This document shows positions 28,774-38,072 of a stretch of DNA of 64,000 nucleotides, piece by piece. The DNA is from Amarolinea sp964580725. GTDB lineage: Bacteria > Chloroflexota > Anaerolineae > SSC4 > Amarolineaceae. The stretch lies in NCBI GenBank assembly GCA_964580725.1, contig CAZOLV010000007.1:1-64000 (forward strand), given 5' to 3'. The position numbers and the translations under genes are program-made. Positions within the stretch are counted from its first letter, which is position 1, and every line of letters begins with the position of its first letter. The notes below the pieces were generated by a model, which worked only from the letters and a program-made list of their open reading frames with translations, did no database searches and had not been told where the DNA came from.

Positions 28774-30111
28774 CTACAGTTCTTGCATGAACGCTTCCAG
28801 ATCGCGTTGTGCGCGGCTGGCGTAGGCCCGGTAACGCTGCTGTTTGTGACGCACGGGCGGATCGAGCGGCGGCAGCAAGCCGAAATTGGCCTTCATCGGC
28901 TGGAAATCGGCGGCGGCGCAATGCGTGACATACCAGCACAGCGCCCCCATGACGGTGGTGGGGGGCAGGATGACGGGCGCCTGTCCGCGCAACAGACGAG
29001 CGGCGTTGATCCCGGCCAGCAGGCCGGTGCCAGCGTTGCCTACGTACCCCTCCACACCGGTGATCTGCCCGGCAAAGAACAGATCGGCGCGCCCCTTGAA
29101 CTGCATGGTCGGCTCCAGCAACTGCGGGGCATTGATGAAGGTGTTGCGGTGCATCATGCCGAAGCGTAAGAATTCGGCCTGCGCCAGACCGGGGATCAGG
29201 CTGAAGACGCGCCTTTGCTCTCCCCAGGTCAGGTTGGTTTGGAAACCGACCATGTTGTAGAGCGTGCCGGCAAGGTCATCCTGACGCAGTTGCACCACAG
29301 CCCAGGGACGGCGCTCGCTGTGCGGGTTGGTCAGGCCGATGGGACTCATGGGGCCGAAGGCCAGCGCCTGCGCCCCGCGCCGCGCCATGATCTCCACCGG
29401 CAGACAGCCTTCGAAGAAATGTTCGTCTTGCCACATCTCCTGCTCGAACGTGCGCAGGGCGATGGTTTGGGCGGCGGCCAGTTCGGCGACGAAGGTTTCG
29501 TATTGCGCCCTGTCCAGCGGGCAGTTGATGTAGTCGCCATCGGCCGAGGCGCTGTTGCCGTAGCGCGCACCGCGGAAGGCCAGATTGAGATCAATGGAAT
29601 CGGCGGCGACGACGGGGCTGAGCGCATCGTAGAAGTACAGATACTCCTGGCCGATCCAGCGCGCCAGATCAGCAGCCAGCGCATCACTGGTCAGCGGCCC
29701 GCTGGCCACAATGACCGGCCGATCGGCGGGGATGGCGGTCATTTCGGCGCGCACCACGCTGATGTTGGGATGGGCGCAGAGGCGCGCCGTTACCAGATCG
29801 CTGAAGGCCTCACGGCCAACGGCCAGCGAGCCGCCCGCCGGCACCGCCGTTGCCCGTGCACATTCCAGGATCAGGGAGCCAAGCCGGGTCAATTCCTCTT
29901 TCTGGATGCCTGGGGCGCGCTCCGGCAACGTCGAGCCAAGCGAGTTGGAACAAACCAGTTCAGCGAAGCGATCGCTGACATGCGCCGGCGTCTGGCGCAC
30001 GGGGCGCATCTCATAGAGCGCCACGCGCACGCCGCGTTGCGCAGCCTGCCAGGCGGCTTCACTGCCCGCCAACCCGGCGCCGATCACGATCAGTTCAGGT
30101 CTATCATTCAT
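28774..30111 (-). CDS. trmFO: tRNA (uracil-54-C5)-methyltransferase TrmFO
   Basis: A folate- and FAD-dependent enzyme forming ribothymidine at position 54 of tRNAs. The 445-aa protein begins MNDRPELIVIGAGLAGSEAAWQ, the FAD-binding GxGxxG motif. It then has ALYEMRPVRQTPAH, the ELVCSNSLGS signature and a conserved GVEGYVGNAGTGLLAGINAARL segment binding FAD near the C-terminus. All are diagnostic of TrmFO rather than GidA/MnmG. It is transcribed divergently from the nucleoside phosphorylase gene with about 180 bp between. Confidence 0.95.
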   Translation of the reverse strand: MNDRPELIVIGAGLAGSEAAWQAAQRGVRVALYEMRPVRQTPAHVSDRFAELVCSNSLGSTLPERAPGIQKEELTRLGSLILECARATAVPAGGSLAVGREAFSDLVTARLCAHPNISVVRAEMTAIPADRPVIVASGPLTSDALAADLARWIGQEYLYFYDALSPVVAADSIDLNLAFRGARYGNSASADGDYINCPLDRAQYETFVAELAAAQTIALRTFEQEMWQDEHFFEGCLPVEIMARRGAQALAFGPMSPIGLTNPHSERRPWAVVQLRQDDLAGTLYNMVGFQTNLTWGEQRRVFSLIPGLAQAEFLRFGMMHRNTFINAPQLLEPTMQFKGRADLFFAGQITGVEGYVGNAGTGLLAGINAARLLRGQAPVILPPTTVMGALCWYVTHCAAADFQPMKANFGLLPPLDPPVRHKQQRYRAYASRAQRDLEAFMQEL

Positions 30112-30119
30112 ACAGGCAT

Positions 30120-30148
30120 TTTACCATTGCGACCCTTCGTGCTAAAAT
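30120..30148 (+). promoter_or_regulatory. Promoter candidate for the nucleoside phosphorylase gene
   Basis: TTTACC (30120-30125) and TAAAAT (30143-30148) are 17 bp apart. The leader to 30295 is about 140 nt and includes a 7-bp hairpin at 30237-30253. A minus-strand -10-like TAAAAT for trmFO overlaps this region. Confidence 0.45.
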
Positions 30149-30294
30149 TGCTCGCCGCTGTGCAAACGGGGCAGATCACGACCAACAACAACCGAGACGA
30201 AGGCACGAGCGCCGCCAGAGGCAACGCCGCGGAGCGAACGTCGCAGCGACGTTTGCCCGCCAGCGCCGCACGCCGATCAAGATGAGAGGACACG

Positions 30295-31608
30295 ATGCGA
30301 GCAACCGATATCATTGTGCGTAAACGCGATGGCCATGAATTGACCAAAGAAGAACTACAGTTCTTCATCCAGGGCTATACCCGCGGCGATATTCCCGATT
30401 ATCAGGCAGCGGCCTGGGCCATGACGGTCTTCTGGCGCGGCATGACGCCGCGTGAAACGGCCTGGCTGACGCAAGCGATGGCCTTTTCTGGCCAAACCCT
30501 CGACATTCACGATGTCGCCCCGTTCGTCGTTGACAAACACTCGTCCGGCGGCGTAGGCGACAAGACCAGCCTGGTAGTGGGGCCGTTGGTGGCGTCCCTG
30601 GGCATTCCGGTGGGCAAGATGTCGGGTCGGGGCCTGGCCTTTTCGGGCGGCACGCTCGACAAATTGGAGTCCATCCCCGGCTGGCAGGCCGGGCTGAGTC
30701 TGGACGCGTTCAAGCGCCAACTGGCGACCATCGGCATGGTCATCGCCGGGCAAACGCATGATCTGGCGCCCGCCGATGGTCAGCTCTATGCATTGCGCGA
30801 CGTCACCGGCACCGTCCCCTCGCTGCCGTTGATTGCCAGTTCGATCATGTCCAAAAAGATCGCCAGTGGCGCCGATGCCATCGTGCTCGATGTCAAGACC
30901 GGCAGCGGGGCGTTCATGAAAACGACCGCCGAGGCCGAGGCGTTGGCGACGCTGATGGTGCAGATTGGCGTGGAGTTGGGCCGCCGCATGAGCGCCGTCA
31001 TCAGCGACATGAACCAGCCGCTTGGCCGGGCGGTCGGCAACGCGTTGGAAGTCAAGGAGGCGATCGCAACGCTGCATGGCGCCGGCCCGGCCGATTTCAC
31101 CGAATTGGCGCTGTCGGTGGCCGCCGAAATGGCGCGCCTGGCCGCCGAAGGCGCCGGACGGGATGCGGGCGCTGTGCGCACGCGCCTGGAGGAGGCGCTG
31201 CACAACGGCGCCGCCTGGCGCAAGTTTCGAGATTTCGTGCAGGCGCAAGGCGGCGATCTAGCCTTCGTGGACGATCCTGGGCGCCTGCCGGCGGCAGCCC
31301 TGATGGCGCCTTGTCCGGCGCCGGTCGCCGGTTACATCGCGGCCATCGAAGCCGAAGAGGTCGGCATGACGGTGGTGGATTTGGGCGGCGGCCGCGCCAG
31401 GAAGGGCGACGCCATTGATCCGGCGGTGGGATTGGTCTTCCAGGTGCGCCTGGGCGATCAGGTGACGGCCGGCCAGCCGCTGGCGACGATCCATGCGCAG
31501 ACGCCCGCCGCCTTGCAGGCCGCGCAGGCGCGCCTGACCGCCGCCGTCAGCATCCAGCCGCAGCCGCATGCCGCCCCTCCGCTCATCCATCGCATCATTC
31601 GGGGCTAG
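30295..31608 (+). CDS. pdp: Pyrimidine-nucleoside phosphorylase
   Basis: Catalyses phosphorolysis of thymidine, deoxyuridine and/or uridine in nucleoside salvage. The 437-aa protein begins MRATDIIVRKRDGHELTKEE and carries the family signature with the phosphate-binding segment DKHSSGGVGDKTSL. It then has KMSGRGLAFSGGTLDKLESI (active-site Arg/Ser/Lys region), the glycine-rich VKTGSGAFMKT loop and a C-terminal barrel-sandwich domain (DPAVGLVFQVRLGDQVTAGQ). Sequence cannot decide between broad pyrimidine (pdp) and thymidine-specific (deoA) substrate range. AGAGGA precedes the ATG. A methyltransferase gene follows after 24 bp. Confidence 0.93.
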   Translation: MRATDIIVRKRDGHELTKEELQFFIQGYTRGDIPDYQAAAWAMTVFWRGMTPRETAWLTQAMAFSGQTLDIHDVAPFVVDKHSSGGVGDKTSLVVGPLVASLGIPVGKMSGRGLAFSGGTLDKLESIPGWQAGLSLDAFKRQLATIGMVIAGQTHDLAPADGQLYALRDVTGTVPSLPLIASSIMSKKIASGADAIVLDVKTGSGAFMKTTAEAEALATLMVQIGVELGRRMSAVISDMNQPLGRAVGNALEVKEAIATLHGAGPADFTELALSVAAEMARLAAEGAGRDAGAVRTRLEEALHNGAAWRKFRDFVQAQGGDLAFVDDPGRLPAAALMAPCPAPVAGYIAAIEAEEVGMTVVDLGGGRARKGDAIDPAVGLVFQVRLGDQVTAGQPLATIHAQTPAALQAAQARLTAAVSIQPQPHAAPPLIHRIIRG

Positions 31609-31632
31609 GTTTGCGAGCGTTGCGAGGATTGC

Positions 31633-32508
31633 ATGAGTCAACCGTTGGCTGACGAGGCCGCCCAGTTCTACGCCGATACGTATGATGCGGCGACGCCCGA
31701 CTGGCCCGCTGAAATCGCTTTCTACCAGCAGTTGGCGGTCGAGGCGCTCGGCGCCGGCGGTGCGATTCTGGAACTTGGCTGCGGCACGGGGCGCGTCGCC
31801 ATCCGCCTGGCGCAAAGCGGCGCATCGGTCGTGGGTCTCGATCTTTCCGCACAGATGATCGAGGCGGCCAGGCGCAAGAGCGCCGGCCTGGACAACATCC
31901 GCTGGCTGTGCGGCGACATGCGCCGTTTCCGGCTTGGGCAGCAGTTTGCCCTCATTCTCATCCCCGGTCACTCTTTCCAGCACTTGAACAGCGCCGGCGA
32001 TCAAGTGGCCTGTTTGCGCTGCATCGAACGCCACCTGCTGCCGGGCGGCCGCCTGGTCGTTCATCTCGATCATCAGGATGTGCGCTGGTTGGGCGGCCTG
32101 CTGAACGGCCAGGGCGGGATGTTCCAGGCGGCTGAGCAATTCCGCCATCCGGCCACGGGTCATCTTGTCCAGGCGTTGCGCGCCTGGTCATACGAACCGG
32201 CCACGCAGACTGCCGTCAGCAAGACGATGTGGGAGGAGAGGGGCGAGGACGGCTCGCTGGTCAGGCGTTGGCAGTCAGCGCCGCGGCGGCTACACTGCCT
32301 GTTTCGCTTCGAGATGGAACATCTGCTGGCCAGGGCCGGCTTCGCCGTCGAAGCGGTCTACGGCGCCTTCTCATGCACACCGCTGACAGACGCCAGCTCA
32401 GAGATGATCTGGCTGGCCCGCCGGCGCACCCGCGCCAGCTTAGCTTTGCCCGGCCGCCCCTGCGTCACACCTGCGCCAGATCAGCGTCGAGCTGTTCCAG
32501 GTCAATGA
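31633..32508 (+). CDS. Class I SAM-dependent methyltransferase
   Basis: The 291-aa protein has the SAM motif I GAGGAILELGCGTGRVAIRLA (about residues 39-59), an acidic motif II (VVGLDLSAQM), CGDMRRF and a post-motif HLLPGGRLVVHLDH. The substrate is not evident; small-molecule or tRNA/rRNA targets are all possible. The last residues beyond SSEMIWLARRR (RTRASLALPGRPCVTPAP...) are unusual for the fold. They are read from sequence antisense to a decayed ATPase gene (32465-32654), so the C-terminus may have been extended by the rearrangement there. Confidence 0.86.
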   Translation: MSQPLADEAAQFYADTYDAATPDWPAEIAFYQQLAVEALGAGGAILELGCGTGRVAIRLAQSGASVVGLDLSAQMIEAARRKSAGLDNIRWLCGDMRRFRLGQQFALILIPGHSFQHLNSAGDQVACLRCIERHLLPGGRLVVHLDHQDVRWLGGLLNGQGGMFQAAEQFRHPATGHLVQALRAWSYEPATQTAVSKTMWEERGEDGSLVRRWQSAPRRLHCLFRFEMEHLLARAGFAVEAVYGAFSCTPLTDASSEMIWLARRRTRASLALPGRPCVTPAPDQRRAVPGQ

Positions 32509-32654
32509 GGGTTGCGCCGGCGGTCGCGGCTTCGGCGCAAACAGCGTCGCTGAAACCGGGGCCGGCCGTAGACCAGCGCCATCTGTGCGCCCGGCCGGTT
32601 GCGTAGGGCGTTCATTTCTTCGATTTCGCGTTGGCGGCCGACGAATTTGCCCAT
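32465..32654 (-). pseudogene. Internally deleted AAA ATPase remnant (archaeal-type ATPase/DUF234-like)
   Basis: From the ATG at 32654 one frame reads MGKFVGRQREIEEMNALRN then MALVYGRP, the N-terminus of archaeal-type AAA ATPases just before their Walker A. After about 95 nt a different frame reads GFSDAVCAEAATAGATLIDL up to a TGA at 32465, like the C-terminus of the same family. The roughly 300-400 residues between, including the P-loop, are absent. This is best explained by an internal deletion of a formerly complete gene. Confidence 0.6.
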
Positions 32655-32698
32655 GACTGCAACCTCGAATCATTCGATTTCCAGTATTCGGCCCCAGA

Positions 32699-34084
32699 TC
32701 ACCGCACAAGAACACCCTGCATGGAGTAGGCGCTGGCCCAGGTAATGCGGACATGGGAGAGCTGGCCGCGCCAGCCGGCCTCATCTTCGAAGAACACCAG
32801 CTTGTTTTGCCGCGAGCGGCCGCGCCATTTGCCCTTGTGCTGATCTTCCACCAACACCTCGACCGTTTCGCCCAACAAACGCCGATTCTTCTCGGCCTGA
32901 ATGCGTTCCTGCAACTCCTCCAGGGCGTGCAAGCGGCGCATCTTCTCGGCGTCGGGCACATCGTCCAACAGACGCCGGGCGCTGACGGTGCCGGGGCGCG
33001 GGGAATAGCGCGCCAGGTGGGCCTTGTCCAGCTTCAGCTCCGCCAACAGATCGTAGGTGTCCTGGAACTGCGCATCGGTCTCGCCGGCAAAACCAACGAT
33101 CACATCGGTATGAATAGCGGCCTGCGGCAGCCTGGCGCGAATGCGCCCGATCAGTTCACGATACTGGGCGGTGGTGTAACCCCGTTTCATCCGCTCCAAC
33201 ACCTCGTCGTTGCCCGCCTGACAGGGCACCTCGATGTGCTCCATCACCTTTGGCAGGTCGCGCACCGCATCGAGAATGCGATCACTGAGGTAGTTCGGGT
33301 GGCTGGTCAAGAAGCGAATGCGCTGCAGTCCCGCCACCTCATGTACAGCGTACAGCAGATCGGCCAGGTCTGGCGACGATTGCGCAAGGGCGGGCGCATG
33401 GGCCGGCCCGCTCAGCCCATAACGATCAACGATCTGGCCAAGCAGCGTCACCTCGCGCACCCCCTGGGCCACCAGACCGCCCACCTCGGCGACGATTTCC
33501 GGGATCGGGCGGCTGCGTTCGATGCCGCGCCGGAAGGGGATAATGCAGAAGGTGCAGGCGTGTGAGCAGCCGTAGACGATCGGCACATGCGCCGAAACCG
33601 GCGCTCCGCCATGCAGTGAAATGTGTTTGACGCTCTGCAGAGCGGGCCGCGCCTCCAGCTCCTCGTCCTGCAGAGAGTGCCGGCGCGCAAGCTGTCCCGC
33701 CTCGATGACGGCCAGTTCCTCGGCCAATAGACGGTTGCGCAGATGCTCAACCAGCGGTTGCGGATCGGATGGCGCCATCAGCACGTCCACGTGGGGAAAG
33801 CGTTTGAGCAGCTCCGGCGCCGGTTTGACGCCGACGAAACACCCCATCAGGGCCACGGTGGCGTCCGGCCGCCGTTGCTTCACCGGTTTCCACGACCAGA
33901 GCTTGCCCACAGCTTTCTCTTCGGCGCTTTCGCGCACCACGCAGGTGTTGAGAACCAGCACATCGGCCCCGCTCTCGTCGTCGGTCGGTTGAAAACCGAG
34001 ACGGTCCAACTCGGCTGCAACATGACCGCTGTCGGCCACGTTCATCTGACAGCCGAACGTGTGAATATGATATGTTTTGACCAT
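32699..34084 (-). CDS. miaB: tRNA-2-methylthio-N6-dimethylallyladenosine synthase MiaB
   Basis: A radical-SAM enzyme adding a methylthio group to i6A37 of tRNAs. The 461-aa protein starts MVKTYHIHTFGCQMNVADS. The N-terminal UPF0004 domain has three cluster Cys (TFGCQMN, VLNTCVVRESAEEKA, ALMGCFVGV). The radical-SAM motif is YGCSHACTFCIIPFRRG (CxxxCxxC), and a C-terminal TRAM domain (RLLGETVEVLVEDQHKGKWRGRS) completes it. MiaB rather than MtaB is favoured by the start and the RRGIERSRP segment. Divergent from the M50 protease gene, each with its own promoter. Confidence 0.94.
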   Translation of the reverse strand: MVKTYHIHTFGCQMNVADSGHVAAELDRLGFQPTDDESGADVLVLNTCVVRESAEEKAVGKLWSWKPVKQRRPDATVALMGCFVGVKPAPELLKRFPHVDVLMAPSDPQPLVEHLRNRLLAEELAVIEAGQLARRHSLQDEELEARPALQSVKHISLHGGAPVSAHVPIVYGCSHACTFCIIPFRRGIERSRPIPEIVAEVGGLVAQGVREVTLLGQIVDRYGLSGPAHAPALAQSSPDLADLLYAVHEVAGLQRIRFLTSHPNYLSDRILDAVRDLPKVMEHIEVPCQAGNDEVLERMKRGYTTAQYRELIGRIRARLPQAAIHTDVIVGFAGETDAQFQDTYDLLAELKLDKAHLARYSPRPGTVSARRLLDDVPDAEKMRRLHALEELQERIQAEKNRRLLGETVEVLVEDQHKGKWRGRSRQNKLVFFEDEAGWRGQLSHVRITWASAYSMQGVLVR

Positions 34085-34156
34085 GCATTCCTCCCATGGC
34101 GGCCGGTGTACAACCGGGCAGGGATATCGGCGACTCGACCCGTCGCCAGGCTGCAG

Positions 34157-34184
34157 ATTGTACCAGCCCGAACGCGATTGTCAA
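34157..34184 (-). promoter_or_regulatory. Promoter of miaB
   Basis: On the minus strand TTGACA (34179-34184) and TACAAT (34157-34162) are spaced 16 bp. Confidence 0.75.
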
Positions 34185-34229
34185 AACGGGTCGCCGGGTG
34201 ACAATTGGCCTGTCGCGACAGTCCAATAG

Positions 34230-34257
34230 TTGACGTGAGGTGAGAAGACGGTAAAAT
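34230..34257 (+). promoter_or_regulatory. Promoter of the M50 protease gene
   Basis: TTGACG (34230-34235) and TAAAAT (34252-34257) are spaced 16 bp, 24 bp before the ATG at 34282. Confidence 0.7.
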
Positions 34258-34281
34258 CGAAATGTGATGGGAGGTTTGGCG

Positions 34282-35421
34282 ATGAATTGGTCTTTTCGGA
34301 TTGCGCAGGTTTTTGGAATTGACATCAAGGTTCATGTCACGTTCTTTTTGATCTTGATTTTGGGCGCGGTGCAGTGGGGCGGGCCGGCGGGATTGCCGGG
34401 GGCGGTGTTTGGCGTGCTGCTGATGCTACTGCTCTTCACCTGCGTCACCCTGCACGAGCTTGGACACAGCGTGGTAGCGCTGCGCTACGGCATCCCCGTG
34501 CGCGAGATCATCTTGCTGCCGTTGGGCGGCGTGGCCTTGATCGGGCGCAACCCGGAAAAGCCTCTGCACGAGCTGCTGATCGCCATTGCCGGGCCGCTGG
34601 TCAATGTGGCGATTGCACTCATCCTGCTGCTGGTCACCGGTCTGGCCGTCGGCCTGCAAGTGCTGGACGGGCGCGGCCTGCTCGATGGCTTGCAGATGAC
34701 GCCGTCGCTCTCCACGCTCCTCGTCTGGCTGATTGCGGCCAACGTCAGTCTGGTGCTCTTCAACCTGATTCCGGCCTTTCCGTTGGACGGCGGCCGCGTC
34801 TTGCGTGCGTTCCTTGCCATGCGGCTTGGCTACCCACGGGCGACAGCCATCGCCTCCTCGATCGGACAACTGGCGGCCATCGCCCTGGGCGTCATTGGGC
34901 TGCTGAGCGGCAACCTGATCCTGGCGCTGATCGCCGTCTTCATCTTCACCGGCGCCGGCCAGGAAAATTCGGAAGCGAAGGCGCGCACAGTGCTCGACAC
35001 GCTCAAAGTGGAAGACGCCTACAACCGCCATGCGCTCTCGCTGGCCATTGGCGATCGCATGAGCAAGGTGGTGGGCCATATCCTGACGAGCTACCAGCCC
35101 GACTTTGCCGTCATGCAGGGCGACCGGCTGTTGGGCATCGTCACGCGTGACGATGTGCTGCGGGCGCTGAACAGCGAAAGCGGCGACCTGTACGTCACGC
35201 AGATCATGCAGCGCGAGGTTGTGCGCGTCGCCGCCGGGCAATCGCTGCAAGAGGTGCGCGGCGTCATGGGCGAAAAGGGCGCACGCACCGTGGCCGTGTA
35301 CGACAATGATCGTTTTCTGGGTCTGGTGAGTCTCGAAGATATCGCCGAGGCGTTCACCGTGCTCAGCTTCATGCAGCGGTCGCAACAGCGCGCCGGCGAG
35401 GCCGCACAGCCAGCCGCCTGA
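34282..35421 (+). CDS. Site-2-type intramembrane metalloprotease (M50) with CBS domains
   Basis: The start at 34282 (MNWSFRIAQVFGIDIKVHVT) follows GGGAGG. The 379-aa protein has the zinc motif HELGH (residue 58) inside a membrane helix, the third ligand in FPLDGGRVLRA (about residue 168), and several further helices. The C-terminal cytoplasmic part (about 250-360) has CBS-type segments (RLLGIVTRDDVLRAL, RFLGLVSLEDIAEAF) that commonly bind adenine nucleotides. It belongs to the SpoIVFB-like group that cuts membrane-bound regulators. The substrate is not evident; no anti-sigma gene is adjacent. The DinG-like gene follows 46 bp downstream. Confidence 0.92.
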   Translation: MNWSFRIAQVFGIDIKVHVTFFLILILGAVQWGGPAGLPGAVFGVLLMLLLFTCVTLHELGHSVVALRYGIPVREIILLPLGGVALIGRNPEKPLHELLIAIAGPLVNVAIALILLLVTGLAVGLQVLDGRGLLDGLQMTPSLSTLLVWLIAANVSLVLFNLIPAFPLDGGRVLRAFLAMRLGYPRATAIASSIGQLAAIALGVIGLLSGNLILALIAVFIFTGAGQENSEAKARTVLDTLKVEDAYNRHALSLAIGDRMSKVVGHILTSYQPDFAVMQGDRLLGIVTRDDVLRALNSESGDLYVTQIMQREVVRVAAGQSLQEVRGVMGEKGARTVAVYDNDRFLGLVSLEDIAEAFTVLSFMQRSQQRAGEAAQPAA

Positions 35422-35467
35422 AAGCGGGCAAGCCGGCGCGCCTGCACGCAGAAATTGCCGGAGGGCC

Positions 35468-38068
35468 ATGAGTTCAACCACGTCCGACCCACTGGAACAG
35501 CCCGCCGTCGAAAATGACAACGACGGCGGGTTTGTGCGCGCCCTGGAACTGCTCAACGACCTGCGTGAACGGCGCTCGACGCCGGAGGAGAGCCTGCACC
35601 TGCTGCGCCTGGCGACGGCGGCCGCGGCTGCGGCGCTCAGCCCGTCCGGCGAACGCGCCGAACTGGCGGCGGAGGTGCGCAACGTCGTGCACGCAGCGCG
35701 CGCCGATCAGTTGATCACGCTGGCGCGCTCGCTCTTCAAACAGGCCAACCCGCGCGCCTGGCGCGGCGTCATCCTCCTGGCCGATGCGCTGGCCTTGCGG
35801 GCGCGTGACATGCGCCTGCCCAGCGCCATTGCGGAAGCGCCGGCGCGGCGCGAACAGGCGATTGGCTTTGCCCTCTCGCAGGCGCAGCGGGCCTTGCGCC
35901 AGCGCCGCTTCCAGCGTGTGCTCAACATCCTGCGCGACCTGCTGGCGCTGGCGCCCGACAATGCAGAGGCGCAGGCGCTGCTCGACACCCTGGCGCAGGC
36001 CGTGGAGCAAGAGCAACAGCCGTCGGCGCGGCGGCCAGGCGCGACGGCGCCGCCGTTCGACATCGAGGCGGAGCAGGCGCTGGCAACGCCACCCCTCCCC
36101 ATTTGGGACGAAGTGGAACTGCCGAGCGAACCGGCGCCACCGGCGGCGCGACCGCTGCGCGAGGTTGACCTGGCGCAGGTGCTGGGGCCGGACGGCCCCG
36201 TGGCGCGCTTCTTGGGCGACCGCTATCACTTTCGCACGGGGCAACTGCACATGGCGCAGGCCGTGCTGGACGCCATGCGCAGCCATCGTCATGCGCTGAT
36301 CGAAGCGGGCACCGGATCGGGTAAATCGTTCGCCTATCTGGCGCCGGCCATTTGGGCGGGTCAGCGGGTGTTGGTGGCCACGGCTAACAAGCTTCTGCAG
36401 GATCAACTCTGGCTGAAGGATATTCCGGCGTTGCAGCAGGTGGCCCCGCGGCCATTTCGCGCCGCGCTGCTCAAGGGGCGCAGCAACTATATCTGCAACC
36501 GCCGGCTCGATCAGATGGCCAAACGCCCGACCGATGAGCAGGTGCGGGCCGGGTTCACAGCGCAGCGTTTTCTGACATGGGTGCGCGATGAGGTCGGCGA
36601 ACTCGATGCGCTCGACGTGCCAGAACGGCTGCGCCCGCACCTGGTTGTCGAAAACCACGAGTGCCTGGGCAGCCGCTGCCCGCTGATCAGGCACTGCTTC
36701 TACGAGCGCGCCAAACGGCGCATGGACGCGGCCGATGTGGCGGTGGTCAATCATTCGCTGCTGGCGCTGAACCTCAACAGCGAAGCGCCCTTCTACGACC
36801 TGCCGCCAGTGCTGGTGGTGGACGAGGCGCACGAACTGGCCAGTTACACGGCCGCGGCGCTGCAGATGACGCTGACCTACGGCAAGGTGCAGAGCATCAT
36901 CAACTCGAACCATCTGAACTACTACCTGCCGCCGGCGCTGCTCGGACAGCTACAGCAGGACAACAACGCCTTCTTCCGCCAGATGACCGCGGCCGCGCCG
37001 CGCGATGCCTTCGGCAGTTGGGAATTGCGCGAGACGGGGCCGGAGCTGGAACAACTGGCGCTGCACATGCAGCAGGCGGTGCAGGCCATGCAGCGCGTCA
37101 AGTCACCCTATGCCAGCGAGGAGGCCAACGCCGAGTTTGCCCGTTTCATCGAACACATGGCCCTGTCGCAGTTCGAGGTGCAGATGCTGGCAGCGGAGAC
37201 GCCGGCGGGTCGGGTGCGTTTCGTGGAGCGGAGCGGCGACGGCGATGTGCGCAGCCTGACCGTCGTGCAGCGTCCGTTGGACGTGAGCGATTTCCTGGCC
37301 GAAAGCCTGTTCGAGAAGGTCAAGACTGTCATCTGCACCTCGGCCACCCTGCGCACCAGCGACGGCTACGAGTTTTTCCGCCGCCAGGTGGGCGCTCCCG
37401 CCGAATGCATCACGCTCGATGTGCCCAGTCCCTTCGACTACGCCAACCAGGTGTTGATCTACATCGCGCACCACTTGACGCCGCCCGACCGCAACGGCAA
37501 CGAGGAGGAGTATCAACTGGAACTGGCGCGTGAGGTCTACCGGCTGGCAACCTACAGCGGCGGGCGGGCCTTGATCCTCTGCACATCGCTGGCCCGAATG
37601 CGTTTCCTGCACGAAACGCTCAGTCCGCACCTGAAATTTCCGCTGTTCAAACAGGGAGATGCCCCGCGCGCCGAGTTGATTCGCCAGTTTCAGGCGGCGG
37701 GCAATGCTGTGCTCTTCGCCACACGTTCGTTTTGGCAAGGGGTGGACATTCCGGGCGCTGCGCTCAGCCTGGTGGTCATTGACCGTCTGCCCTTCCCGGT
37801 GCCGTCCGACCCGATCGTGGCCGGGCGTGACCGCGCCATTCGCGCCAACGGCGGCGAGCCGTTCTACCAACTGATGCTGCCCGAAGCCACGCTGGCGCTC
37901 AAACAGGGCGTCGGCCGGCTGATGCGCGCCGAGAGCGACCGCGGCGTGATCGCCCTGCTCGACTCGCGCCTGTTGCACAAGTCGTATGGCGCATCGATCC
38001 TCGCCGCCCTGCCCCCCGGTCGCCTGACCAACAACCGGCTCGACGTCAAGGCGTTCTTTCACGGCTGA
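35468..38068 (+). CDS. dinG: DinG/XPD-type ATP-dependent DNA helicase with helical N-terminal extension
   Basis: The 866-aa protein follows a GGAGG site. Residues 1-190 are helical and TPR-like (QRALRQRRFQRVLNILRDLL) and not part of standard DinG. The helicase core begins near residue 240. Walker A is EAGTGSGKSFAYLAP, motif II DEAH is VLVVDEAHELAS, and four Cys typical of an iron-sulphur cluster lie between (NYICNRR, then ECLGSRCPLIRHCFY). Motifs V-VI are ATRSFWQGVDIPG and QGVGRLMR. It should unwind forked or R-loop structures 5' to 3'. No exonuclease domain is fused. It converges with the 38073 gene, 4 bp apart. Confidence 0.9.
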   Translation: MSSTTSDPLEQPAVENDNDGGFVRALELLNDLRERRSTPEESLHLLRLATAAAAAALSPSGERAELAAEVRNVVHAARADQLITLARSLFKQANPRAWRGVILLADALALRARDMRLPSAIAEAPARREQAIGFALSQAQRALRQRRFQRVLNILRDLLALAPDNAEAQALLDTLAQAVEQEQQPSARRPGATAPPFDIEAEQALATPPLPIWDEVELPSEPAPPAARPLREVDLAQVLGPDGPVARFLGDRYHFRTGQLHMAQAVLDAMRSHRHALIEAGTGSGKSFAYLAPAIWAGQRVLVATANKLLQDQLWLKDIPALQQVAPRPFRAALLKGRSNYICNRRLDQMAKRPTDEQVRAGFTAQRFLTWVRDEVGELDALDVPERLRPHLVVENHECLGSRCPLIRHCFYERAKRRMDAADVAVVNHSLLALNLNSEAPFYDLPPVLVVDEAHELASYTAAALQMTLTYGKVQSIINSNHLNYYLPPALLGQLQQDNNAFFRQMTAAAPRDAFGSWELRETGPELEQLALHMQQAVQAMQRVKSPYASEEANAEFARFIEHMALSQFEVQMLAAETPAGRVRFVERSGDGDVRSLTVVQRPLDVSDFLAESLFEKVKTVICTSATLRTSDGYEFFRRQVGAPAECITLDVPSPFDYANQVLIYIAHHLTPPDRNGNEEEYQLELAREVYRLATYSGGRALILCTSLARMRFLHETLSPHLKFPLFKQGDAPRAELIRQFQAAGNAVLFATRSFWQGVDIPGAALSLVVIDRLPFPVPSDPIVAGRDRAIRANGGEPFYQLMLPEATLALKQGVGRLMRAESDRGVIALLDSRLLHKSYGASILAALPPGRLTNNRLDVKAFFHG

Positions 38069-38072
38069 GCGT

